Positions 44,048 to 53,108 of a stretch of DNA of 64,000 bases are shown piece by piece (the stretch's first letter is position 1; every line of letters starts with the position of its first letter). The translations under genes and the position numbers were made by a program. This stretch comes from Phyllobacterium sp. 628. Lineage in GTDB: Bacteria; Pseudomonadota; Alphaproteobacteria; Rhizobiales; Rhizobiaceae. The stretch spans positions 1,557,501-1,621,500 of the forward strand of contig NZ_CP050301.1 in the NCBI RefSeq assembly GCF_014189505.1. Reading direction: 5' to 3'. The notes under the pieces are model-generated. The model was given only the letters and a program-made list of their open reading frames with translations, was not told where the DNA came from and searched no databases.

Positions 44048-44657
44048 GGTCGTTCTCCTTGAACTCTGTTCCGAGCCCGCACTATTGCGGCCTCGATGGC
44101 GATCGACAGGCCGGAGGCGATTGACGGCGCACCCCGCAGGGGCCTGACAGCAAAGGAGGGGCTTTCTTGGCTCGCGAGGAATGACGGCGATCCGGGGTCC
44201 CCGCGCAGCTTGCTGCGTGGGGTGGGTTCCGGCAGGGGAAGAAAGTTTCGACGCCGCTGTTGCGGCATAGGCGATCGAGGCGCAGCCGACCTTCGGCCAG
44301 ATCAGCCCATTGAAGAGGCCGTTTTGGAGCGGTCGACCTGACAGAGATGCATCACAGGAGAACGTGGCGACCACCCGGGACCGATATGACCGTGACGACG
44401 CCCGACACCGCGGTTCAACCAGCTCCGTCAGACGCTACGTCCCGCCGTCTCCTTGCCGCCGCCCGCGAGATCGCCCCCTCCCGGCACTCGCACCGTCGGG
44501 AGCGTGTCAAAGCATTGCCTCCAGCACCGTCACCGAGGGCACAGCGCGTCGGTTGGGTCAGCCGTCGATCCGATCAACGCGATTGCAAACGACCCTGACG
44601 AGGCGAGCGCGACAGGTAAGACATCAACTCGCCGTCCTGCCGCCGCCTGCAACGATG
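44048..44657. other. Intergenic region with stable hairpins upstream of the second DUF736 gene
   Basis: 610 bases without a convincing gene; open frames here lack ribosome-binding sites and family resemblance. A 10-bp hairpin ccccgcgcag/ctgcgtgggg (one G-U pair) with a CTTG loop lies at 44199-44222, and a smaller ccgca/tgcgg hairpin lies near 44079-44092. It probably contains the promoter and leader for DUF736. Nothing else is seen. Confidence 0.5.
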
Positions 44658-45098
44658 TCAGGCGCGCGCGACGTTCTGCCCGGTTGGCCCGGGCGCGGCC
44701 ATTGCTGTCACTCGGATCAGCGCCGTGGCGCCAACGGCGATTGCGCCGATGACGGAGAAGATAATCTGCCAGGTGTCGGAGGGCATGGTGTGTTTCACGA
44801 TGCCGTGCGTCGCGTGGTAGCCGGCGAGCGCTGCGGGTGCGACGAAGGCGAGTGCGATCGCGAGGCGCATCCAGAGCGGACGGATGAAGGCGAGCAGGAC
44901 CTGCCCGAGCCCCAGCGTCAGTGCGGCGGCGACAAGGCCGACGATGATCGTGCCGAGCCAGCCGGCGCCGGTCTGATAGGCCCATGTCCCGGCGCTGACG
45001 CCTGCAAAGAACGGCAGTGCGAAGACAGCCAGTGTGAACAACAGCCAGCACAGAGCGCCGATTGCCGCGATGCTGGAGAGGATGCCGATGAAGATCAT
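44658..45098 (-). CDS. Small integral membrane protein of unknown function
   Basis: 146 residues from the ATG at 45098 with four or five hydrophobic segments (MIFIGILSSIAAIGALCWLL, LGTIIVGLVAAALTLGLGQV, LAIALAFVAPAALAGYHA, IIFSVIGAIAVGATALI). No family is recognised. It is conserved-looking and lies in the backbone between DUF736 and the small protein at 45243-45410. A role in mating or exclusion is possible but unsupported. Confidence 0.65.
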   Translation of the reverse strand: MIFIGILSSIAAIGALCWLLFTLAVFALPFFAGVSAGTWAYQTGAGWLGTIIVGLVAAALTLGLGQVLLAFIRPLWMRLAIALAFVAPAALAGYHATHGIVKHTMPSDTWQIIFSVIGAIAVGATALIRVTAMAAPGPTGQNVARA

Positions 45099-45242
45099 GA
45101 TGGTGGTCTCCGTGAGAAAAGGTCCGACGGTTGCGCCTCCACCACCACCACGGCGCGACAACAGTATAGCCGAAGAGAAGGCGGGGCGGGAGCGGAAATC
45201 CAGTCGGATCCCCGCTTGCTGCCGTGACGCCTTTGCCCGCGA

Positions 45243-45410
45243 TCAGCGGGCGAAGGGATCGACCTCGTGAACGATGGCGGCGGCTTCGCCATCATATTCG
45301 CCGGCGGGCATGACGCCGATGGTGCCATCGCCGGCCTGGAAGATGACGATCGAGACCATGAGGGTGGTGGCGAGGCTGAAGGCGAAGGCGTGAGCTTGCT
45401 TGAGGGACAT
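45243..45410 (-). CDS. Single-span membrane peptide (55 residues)
   Basis: 55 residues, MSLKQAHAFAFSLATTLMVS and a membrane segment, then an acidic periplasmic tail (GEYDGEAAAIVHEVDPFAR). The ATG at 45410 has aggag partly inside a hairpin leader (45421-45459). No family is recognised; the combination of a good start, a membrane span and a structured leader supports it being real. Confidence 0.55.
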   Translation of the reverse strand: MSLKQAHAFAFSLATTLMVSIVIFQAGDGTIGVMPAGEYDGEAAAIVHEVDPFAR

Positions 45411-45420
45411 CTGACCGGCT

Positions 45421-45459
45421 CCTGTCTTGGAGGCGGGAGACCATCTCCCGCGCGACAGG
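45421..45459 (-). promoter_or_regulatory. Hairpin leader of the 55-residue membrane peptide gene
   Basis: Outer stem cctgtc/gacagg (45421-45426, 45454-45459) encloses inner stem gggaga/tctccc (45435-45440, 45444-45449) with a 3-base loop. On the minus strand the outer stem ends where the ribosome-binding aggag begins. The architecture matches the leaders before parB and DUF932. Confidence 0.55.
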
Positions 45460-45744
45460 CGCCCGATGTGTCCGGCCGGGGGCCGCAATCACCGTGTAGG
45501 CGAAGCTGGAGCGGCGGCATGCTCGCATAGCCGACCCTTTACGGGTTGATGGCGTCAGGCCAGCGGCTGGACCAAGGATTAGCGCAATGGAAGCGGGAGA
45601 TGGTTTTCCGCCATGACCAGGGCCACGATGGAAACGCCCGTTCAATGCTTTCACGCCCTAGCATCGTCGCCGTGCTGCCGGTCGTGATGCTGCCGACACG
45701 GGCCGGTATGGTCATGCAAAGCGCAACAGCCGAAGAGAACGCCA

Positions 45745-46449
45745 GTGCCGAAGCTTCCCAAGAAGACCGATTTCCCCGTCAGCCAGGTCCGGCGCTATCT
45801 GGAGCCAGGCCCGATCGTGCTGGTGTCGTCAAATTGGAAGGGCGCGACCAACATCATGACGCTTGGCTGGCACACGATCCTGGAGTTTTCGCCGTCGCTT
45901 GTCGGCCTGATGATCTCCGGCGGTAATCACAGCCACCGCATGATCCGCGAAAGCCGGGAATGCGTGATCAACCTGCCGACGACGGCGCTGACCGATACGG
46001 TGGTCGGGATCGGCAACACATCGGGGGTCGAGATCGACAAGTTCGCCAAGTTCAATCTCACGGCGCAAGACGCGAGCGAGGTTGATGCGCCGCTGATCGG
46101 CGAATGCCATGCCAGCTTCGAATGCCGCCTTCACGACGATGCGCTGGTCGAGAAGTACAATTTCTTCATCTTCGAGGTGGTGAAGGCGCATGTCGCCGCA
46201 TCGCCAAAACATCCCGAGACGCTGCATTACACCGGCGATGGCGTGTTCATGGTGTCCGGCAAGATCATCAGTCGCAGGTCGCTGTTCCGACCCGAGATGC
46301 TGCGAGAGAACGGCGCTTACGCGCCGCCTCCCTTCGGACGGAAATCGAACAGCGGGATGCCGAGCTTCCTCGCCTTGTCGGCGAGATTGTCCTGGATGCC
46401 GGTGCCGGGGAAGACAATGACCCCGATCGGCAGGACGTCGAGCATCTGA
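45745..46449 (+). CDS. Flavin reductase-like FMN-binding protein with aberrant C-terminus
   Basis: 234 residues from a GTG at 45745. Residues 1-188 are a flavin reductase-like split-barrel domain: PGPIVLVSSNWKGATNIMTL, GWHTILEFSPSLVGLMISGG, NHSHRMIRESRECVINLPTT and FMVSGKIISRRSLFRPEML. The last about 45 residues read through the antisense strand of the DUF2493 gene and have no family resemblance, so the normal end was probably near 46310 and its stop was lost. It is the only plus-strand gene in this part of the backbone. A cargo gene; role unknown beyond FMN binding. Confidence 0.75.
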   Translation: MPKLPKKTDFPVSQVRRYLEPGPIVLVSSNWKGATNIMTLGWHTILEFSPSLVGLMISGGNHSHRMIRESRECVINLPTTALTDTVVGIGNTSGVEIDKFAKFNLTAQDASEVDAPLIGECHASFECRLHDDALVEKYNFFIFEVVKAHVAASPKHPETLHYTGDGVFMVSGKIISRRSLFRPEMLRENGAYAPPPFGRKSNSGMPSFLALSARLSWMPVPGKTMTPIGRTSSI

Positions 46450-47252
46450 TCGTTGCGCTTGAACGGTGCGGCCTTGGCGTGTTTCGTCCAATCGGGGGCG
46501 AAGCCGACCTGGGGCACCTTGCGGGCGTCGGCCCATTTGGCCGCGATCTTCTCGGCGCCCTTCAGCGACTTGCCGTGCAGCAGCACCATGTCGGGATGCT
46601 TGGCGTGGACCTGATCGAGCTTGGCCCAGATAAGGTGGTGATCGTTGAAGTCGAGCCCGCCGGTGAAGGCGATTTTCGGACCGGCGGGGAGCAGCACCTG
46701 ATTGTCGGCACGCTTCTTGGCAGCGAGGAAGTCGCGGCTGTCGATCATCGCCGAGGTCAGGTTGCGGTGGTTGACCATCGATCCGCTGCGCGGTCGCCAG
46801 TTCGAGCCCGTGTGGCGTTCGTAGTGTTCGGCGGCCTGGTCGCGCATCAGCTCGAAGGCGTTGCGGCGTTCGATCATGGTCTGGCCCTCGGCCGTCAGGC
46901 GTTCCAGCTCGACGGCCTTCACTTCGCTACCGTCCTGTTCGCGCTGGCCGCGACGCTGCGCCTGTTCATTGTCGTCCAACTCGCGCTCGATCCGGTCGGT
47001 GGCCCGGTGGAAGACGTTGACCGTCGACCAGAGGAGATCGTCGAGATCGGGCTCGAGGCGGGTGTCTTCCAGGGTGGCGATCAGGGCGTCGAAGATGTCG
47101 GCGATGGCGCCGGCGACGTGGTCGCCCTCCGGAAGCGGTCGGGGATCGGGCTCATCCGTGAAGGGACGGTAGCCGTAAAGCTGGAGTTCGCTGAGGACAT
47201 GGTCGGTGGGGGAAGAGGCGTGGTGCGGTTCGTAGTCGTCGTGCTCGCTCAT
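46317..47252 (-). CDS. DUF2493 protein (SLOG superfamily)
   Basis: 311 residues. An N-terminal acidic helical region to about residue 170, then the DUF2493 domain: KIAFTGGLDFNDHHLIWAKL, MVLLHGKSLKGAEKIAAKWA and IGVIVFPGTGIQDNLADKAR. SLOG-type domains bind nucleotide-derived ligands, and this family is widespread in conjugative elements. Its last 133 bases overlap the convergent flavin reductase frame; the conserved domain here shows that this strand is the genuine one. Confidence 0.87.
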   Translation of the reverse strand: MSEHDDYEPHHASSPTDHVLSELQLYGYRPFTDEPDPRPLPEGDHVAGAIADIFDALIATLEDTRLEPDLDDLLWSTVNVFHRATDRIERELDDNEQAQRRGQREQDGSEVKAVELERLTAEGQTMIERRNAFELMRDQAAEHYERHTGSNWRPRSGSMVNHRNLTSAMIDSRDFLAAKKRADNQVLLPAGPKIAFTGGLDFNDHHLIWAKLDQVHAKHPDMVLLHGKSLKGAEKIAAKWADARKVPQVGFAPDWTKHAKAAPFKRNDQMLDVLPIGVIVFPGTGIQDNLADKARKLGIPLFDFRPKGGGA

Positions 47253-47374
47253 CGGGATGCTCCGTCGATTTGACCGCGACCCTCGCGGCCTTCATGGCGA
47301 CGAAAGCCGGCGGGCGGGCCGGACCTGCATCCGCAGCGGAGCGGAGGGCCGGAGCACAGCGGAGGATGACGAAG

Positions 47375-47433
47375 GCGGGCTATTTTGTTTCGCGATGGAA
47401 AGCGGCCGTCGGCCGCGCCGGAAAATAGTCCGC
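47375..47433. other. Predicted structured RNA in the DUF2493-Toprim gap
   Basis: gcgggctatttt (47375-47386) pairs with aaaatagtccgc (47422-47433) over 12 positions including one G-U, enclosing a 6-bp hairpin gcggcc/ggccgc (47402-47416). The surrounding gap 47253-47567 (315 bases) has no supported gene. It could be a small RNA, a leader for DUF2493 or a terminator between the genes; strand is unknown. Confidence 0.45.
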
Positions 47434-47567
47434 CGCAGACATTGCGGGTCCGGGCCGTTTGCTGGCCGATCGCCCTCTCGAAGGCCGGGGCGCGGTTCTC
47501 TCCGACATGGGGATCATCCGAGCGATGCCGACGACGGCGCTCCCGCCGCCTGCATTCTCCTGTCGGC

Positions 47568-48614
47568 CTATGCCGCAAGCGCCATGAAGCGCGCGACGTC
47601 CTGTGGCGCGATCTGCACCCGGGCCGCTGCCCGGAGGCTGCACAGACCCGCCAAGCGGAGATCCTCGTTGAAGTCGCTTAAGGCTGGAGACACCACGACC
47701 GCCTCGATCCCGGCCGCGTTCGCCCGTTCGATCAACGTTGCCATCGCACCGTCGCCGGCCGGATCATTGTCGCGGGCGATGTAGAGCCGGCGCAGCGTGT
47801 CGGGGAACAGGATGGCCGAGAGATGTGCCGCCGAGAGCGCCGCCGCCATTGGCATGGAGGGCAGCGCCATCCTGAGCGATAGCATCGTCTCGATACCTTC
47901 GCCTGCCGCCATCACTTCACCCGCCACACCGAAGCGAACGGCATGCCCCAGGAGGTCGCCCATCGCTCGCCTCGGCGTGTCGACAGGGGCCTTGTCCGTC
48001 CCGTCCGGGGCGAGCCAGGTGCGATGCGCGCCGGTCTGACGCCCGTCGAGATCGGTGACCGATGCAATCATCGCCGGCCAGGTCTCAGTCGGGGAATGCT
48101 CGTCGGGCCGATAATAGCAGCGGGGATGGAAGCGAAGGCTTCCGGTTTCGTGCAAATCGGTAATGCCGCGTGTGCGGAGATACGTCTTTACGAGTGTGCC
48201 CGAAATCGGCTGCGCCATGGCAAAGAGCCGTCGTGCCGCTTCCGGTGATCCTGATGGCGCCGGTGACTTACGCTCGCCACCATGCGGACGGTCCGGTTCA
48301 GGATGCGGCATCGACAGGAATGTGCGCGCCTCATCGGCGACGTCCTTGAAGTCGACAAAGCCGCAGCTCTCACGGATGACGTCCAGCAGGTCGCCATGCT
48401 CGCCAGTGGCGGCGTCGGTCCATTTTCCGGCTGCGCCCTTGCCGGTTTCGCCGCCCTTCAGCCGCACGAACATCGAGCGGCCGGGGGTGTTGCGCACGTC
48501 GCCGACCATCCAATAGCGGCCCTCGCGATGGCCGGAAGTCAGGTAATGGCGGCACACCGCCTCGGCCTGTCGGCCGAGACGGATCGCCAACTCGGAAGCG
48601 TCGTGCCGTGCCAT
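47568..48614 (-). CDS. Toprim-domain protein (primase-like)
   Basis: 348 residues from the ATG at 48614, which overlaps the helicase stop. An N-terminal zinc-finger-less primase-like part (YWMVGDVRNTPGRSMFVRLK) is followed by the Toprim fold: GVAGEVMAAGEGIETMLSLR with the catalytic glutamate, and RRLYIARDNDPAGDGAMATL with the D-x-D metal site. Such proteins are predicted DNA primases of mobile elements and probably act with the methylase/helicase that precedes it. Confidence 0.88.
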   Translation of the reverse strand: MARHDASELAIRLGRQAEAVCRHYLTSGHREGRYWMVGDVRNTPGRSMFVRLKGGETGKGAAGKWTDAATGEHGDLLDVIRESCGFVDFKDVADEARTFLSMPHPEPDRPHGGERKSPAPSGSPEAARRLFAMAQPISGTLVKTYLRTRGITDLHETGSLRFHPRCYYRPDEHSPTETWPAMIASVTDLDGRQTGAHRTWLAPDGTDKAPVDTPRRAMGDLLGHAVRFGVAGEVMAAGEGIETMLSLRMALPSMPMAAALSAAHLSAILFPDTLRRLYIARDNDPAGDGAMATLIERANAAGIEAVVVSPALSDFNEDLRLAGLCSLRAAARVQIAPQDVARFMALAA

Positions 48615-51600
48615 CACGCCACCTCTCGCTCACTGACGCGCTCGACGGGATAGCGCTCCAACACCTTGGTCAGGATCGCGCGGCCGGTCGTATCGGTCGG
48701 CACGAACATCCGCAGCTTCCACGAGATGATCTCGTGAAACAGGCCATAGGCGCGCAGGCGATCGCGCATGGCGTCGGTGAAGCCGGACAGCTCGATGCGG
48801 TTGGCGCCCATGACCCGGACACGACGAAGCTGGAGCCGCTCGGCGAGGTCGAGGATGGTCTTGCCGTCCATCAGCGCCATGAAGGCGTCGTCCGGCGTCA
48901 GGGTCGATGTGCCGGTGGCGAGCGCGCCGGCCACCCATGCGGGAGAGACCCGACGGCCGACGATGCGCTCGCCGTCGTCGGTCTGGAGCCGATAGACCCG
49001 CGTCGACTCGTTCGGCAGCCGCTTCCAGATCGGCAGCAACAACCCGCTGACGACGTGAATGGTGCTGTCGGCATACTCCGGCACTTCGGCCACCTCGGCA
49101 TCCCATGCCGCGGTGAAGCCCGTCCGGTCCGCGTCGATCCAATGGGTCTCGTCCATCATCCTGATGGGGAGGTTGTGCGCCTCCATCGGCCGGATCAGCC
49201 GGACGCGCCGTTCGATCTCGCCGTCGTCCAGCATGATGCTGGTGGTCGGGATCTGCACGGCGGCGCGGCCCGAGCGTTCGTTGATCAGCAGCCTGGCGCG
49301 CGGATCGTCGAGATGGTCGAGCGCCTCGGCCAGCATCACCGGCCGGTTGCGCTGGCGCTGGGTGATGGTCAGCAGCCGGGCTTCGGCTCCGGTGCCGGGA
49401 TGGACATGAATGGTCCGGCGATCGGTGACGATGAAGCTCTCGGCCTGCAGGGTCTCCAGCCCGACGTCATAGCTGCCCGACGCGATAGCGCCTTCTATCT
49501 TGGCGTTCAGCAGCCGCTCGAACGCCGTGAACAGGACACCCTGGAGTTCGATGGTCAGCGCCAGCAGCCGGTTGAGGAAGGTGGTGATCGGCGGCAACTC
49601 GTCCTTGATGCCGGTGGAATCGGTCAGCGACAGGCCGGTGGCGTCCTCGAACATCTGGAGCGAGCAGCCGTCGACCTTGCCGCGCACCAGCAGCAGATAG
49701 AGCTGGCGCAGCGCGTCGCGCGCATAGTGCGATTCCAGATTGTCCTCGGGCCGGAACAGGCCCTGACCGCCGGTCTGGCGCTGGCCGCGCGTGATCGCGC
49801 CCAGGGTGTCGAGCCGGCGGGCGATGGTCGACAGAAACCGCTTTTCCGCCTTCACGTCCGTCGAGATCGGCCGGAACAGCGGCGGCTGCGCCTGATTGGT
49901 CCGGTTGGTGCGGCCCAGGCCCTGAATGGCGGCGTCGGCCTTCCAGCCTGGCTCCAGCAAATAGTGGACGCGCAGCCGCTGGTTCCGCGCCGACAAATCG
50001 GCGTGGTAGCTGCGCCCGGTGCCGCCGGCGTCGGAGAAGATCAGGATACGCTTCTGATCGTCCATGAAGCCTTGCGTCTCGGCGAGGTTGGCCGACCCGG
50101 CACGGTTCTCGACGGCGAGGCGATCGATACCGCCGGGGCTGATCTTGCGGACGATGCGGCGCGAGCGTCCGGTCACCTCCGCCACGACGTCGGTGCCGAA
50201 GCGCTGGACGATCTGGTCGAGCGCCCCCGGGACCGGCGGCAGCGAGGCCAGCGTCTCGATCAGGCGGTCACGGCGGGCGACGGCGTCGCGGCTCTCGACG
50301 GGTTGGCCGTCGCGAAACACCGGCCGCGACGACAGGTTACCCTCGCTGTCGGTGAAGGGCTCGTAGAGCTGCACCGGGAAGGAATGGGCGAGATAATCCA
50401 GGACATATTCCCTGGGCGTGATGTCCACCCGGACGTCGTTCCATTCCTCGGTCGGGATCTCCGCAAGGCGGCGCTCCATCAGGGCTTCGCCGGTCGACAC
50501 GATCTGGATCACGGCGGCATGGCCGTCGGCCAGGTCCTGCTCGATCGAGCCGATCAGGGTCGGCGTCTTCATCGAGGTCAGGAGATGACCGAAGAACCGC
50601 TGCTTGGCGGATTCGAAGGCCGAGCGGGCGGCGGATTTCGCCTGGCGGTTCAGCGTGCCGGTGTCGCCGGTGATATTCGCCGCCTGCATCGCGGCGTCGA
50701 GATTGTTATGGATGACCGCGAAGGCCCCGGCATAGGCGTCGTAGATGCCGGTCTGCTCAGGCGTAAGCTGGTGCTCGAGCAGCTCGTATTCGACGCCGTC
50801 GTAAGAGAGCGACCGTGCCGTGTAGAGGCCGAGCGAGCGCAGGTCGCGGGCCAGCACCTCCATCGCCGCCACGCCGCCGTCCTCGATCGCCTCGACGAAT
50901 TCGGCGCGGGTCGAGAACGGGAAGTCCTCGCCGCCCCAGAGACCGAGGCGCTGGGCATAGGCGAGATTGTGAACGGTGGTTGCGCCGGTCGCCGAGACAT
51001 AGACAATACGGGCGTTCGGCAGGGCGTGCTGAAGGCGCAAGCCCGCTCGTCCCTGCTGTGAGGCGGCGACATCGCCGCGTTCACCTTTGCCGCCCGCGGC
51101 GTTCTGCATGGCATGGCTCTCGTCGAAAATGATCACTCCATCGAAGTCGGAGCCCAACCATTCGACGATCTGCTTGACGCGGGAAAGCTTACTCCCGCGG
51201 TCGTCGGACCGTAGCGTGGCGTAGGTGGTGAATAGGACGCCTTCCGAGAGGCGGATGTCCTTGCCCTGCGAGAAGCGCGACAGCGGCGTGACCAGCAGGC
51301 GCTCCATGCCGAGCGCCGACCAGTCGCGCTGGGCGTCCTCCAGCAGCTTGTCGGATTTGGAGATCCACACCGCCTTGCGACGGCCCTGCATCCAATTGTC
51401 GAGGACGATGCCGGCCGACTGGCGACCCTTGCCGGCGCCAGTGCCATCGCCGAGCATGAAGCCCCGGCGGAAGCGCACGGCGTTGGGCGCATTGTCCGGC
51501 GCGGCCGAGACGATGTCGAAGGTGTCGTCGAGCGTCCACGAGCCTGCGAGGAAGTCGGAATGCGCCTCGCCGGCGTAGATGACGGTTTCGAGTTGCGCGT

Positions 51601-52964
51601 CGGAGAGAAGGCCGTCGGTGACGATGTTGGTGGGCAGCCTGGGCCGATAGCTCGGCTTCGGCGGCGCGACCGAGGCCATCGCCACCGACTGCACGAGCTT
51701 GGTCGGGTGAGCTTGAGCGTCGGGAATACGGATCGCCTGCAATCCGTACTCTTCATAGATCGCGTCGGTGATGCGGCCGTCTTCGGCGGGCGTCCAGTCC
51801 ACGGTCTCATAGGCGAGTTCGACGCCCGCAAGCTCGGTAACGGTGCGGGCTGCTGTGGCGGCGGCGCGGGCGACATAGCCGCGAACGGTCCGCGGAGCCT
51901 GCGCGGGCGAAGCCACGGCGACGGCCACGGCCGGATCGATGGGCAGCCGCGCGGGGACGTGTTCGCCGATCCAGGTGATGAGTGTTGCGACATCGGGCGC
52001 GACGCCAGGCGAAGCCGGGAATGCCGCCGCATCATCGGCCGGCGCCTTGTCGATGACGGTCAGGCGGGTGTCGATAGTCGTGCCGTGCTTGGCATAGACA
52101 GCGCCGTCGATCGCGGCCGTGAATACGACCCGGCCTTGTTCCTGCAGGCGGGTGAATGCGGTCCGCCATGCCGGCGCATCGGGTGCGAAGCTCGCTCCGG
52201 TGATCGTCACGAGGCGCCCGCCGTCGACCAGGCGAGCGAGAGCCGAGGCGACGTGTCGATAGGCGGCCTCAGTCATCCGGCCCGTGACGTTCGCCATCAC
52301 GGAGAACGGCGGGTTCATCAGGATGACGCTCGGCACGATGCCCGCGTCGAGATGATCGTCGATCTGGGCCGCGTCGAAGCGGGTGACGGGAATGGCCGGA
52401 AAGAGGTGGGACAGGAGATCGGCCCGGGTGTCGGCCAGCTCGTTCAGGACGAGCGCGCTCCCGGTGATCTCCGCTAGGACAGCGAGAAGGCCCGTGCCGG
52501 CGGACGGCTCCAGCACGCGATCGGCTGGTGTGATAGCCGCAGCGGTTAGCGCGGCGACGCCGAGCGGGAGTGGCGTCGAGAACTGCTGGAAGGACTGGCT
52601 TTCCTCCGATCTCCGCGTGTGGGTGGGAAGAAGGCTGGCGATCTTCACCAGCATCGGCAGGGCAGCAGCCGGAGACCCGGCTTTGCGTAAAAGCGCGTTG
52701 CCGTATTTGCGCAAGAAAAGGATCGTCGCTACTTCGCAGGCCTCATAGGCCGTCTTCCAGTCCCAGGCGCCGGAGGTGTCGGATGCGCCGAAGGTGGTTT
52801 TCATGGCGGTGCGCAGGGCAGCGGCATCGACCCGCTGGCCGTGTTCGAGATGGGGAAGCAGTAGCTGCGCGGCCTGGAAAATCGCGGCAGAAGGATCGGG
52901 GACATGGCCGAGGGGGAAGCAGCGCGGCGAGCGGAGCTGCCGCGGATACAGGGATCGTCGTCAT
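48614..52964 (-). CDS. N6-adenine methylase/strawberry notch-type helicase fusion, apparent frameshift near start
   Basis: One 1,396-residue frame runs 48614-52804. The native start appears to be the ATG at 52964: MTTIPVSAAAPLAALLP is followed in the next frame by LGHVPDPSAAIFQAAQLLLP and RVDAAALRTAMKTTFG. The frame change is in the five-G run 52912-52916, and removing one base gives 1,449 residues. Domains: methylase motif I LEPSAGTGLLAVL and IV VILMNPPFSVM (about residue 215), SF2-type helicase Walker A LGDGTGAGKGRQSAG (about 508) and IIFDESHAMQNA (about 611), then GLGRTNRTNQAQPPLF of the strawberry notch C-terminal helicase. Such proteins are common in conjugative element backbones and may modify or remodel incoming DNA. 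The internal ATG at 52804 could be used if the break is real. Confidence 0.85.
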
Positions 52965-52988
52965 CGGAAGAACCTCGGAGAGCGGATC

Positions 52989-53039
52989 GGGACGAACCGG
53001 CGGCGCTCTCTCTCGACCGGACCGGCTCGAACCCGTCCC
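52989..53039 (-). promoter_or_regulatory. Hairpin leader of the methylase/helicase gene
   Basis: gggacg (52989-52994) and cgtccc (53034-53039) can form an outer stem around a ctctctctcg core, followed by the ccgtcctctcactct stretch that resembles the segment beyond the parB and DUF932 leaders. It lies 25 bases from the ATG at 52964. Weaker than the other two leaders. Confidence 0.4.
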
Positions 53040-53108
53040 GGCCGTCCTCTCACTCTGGCTTGGGCATGAAGGAAGGTGCGGGGCGGCCGAAACCGCCCCG
53101 CAAGCCCA

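Noticed and set aside
48608-51061. An 817-codon open frame on the plus strand
   Set aside because: It is the complement of the methylase/helicase coding frame in GC-rich DNA; the minus strand carries recognisable helicase motifs and this strand has none.
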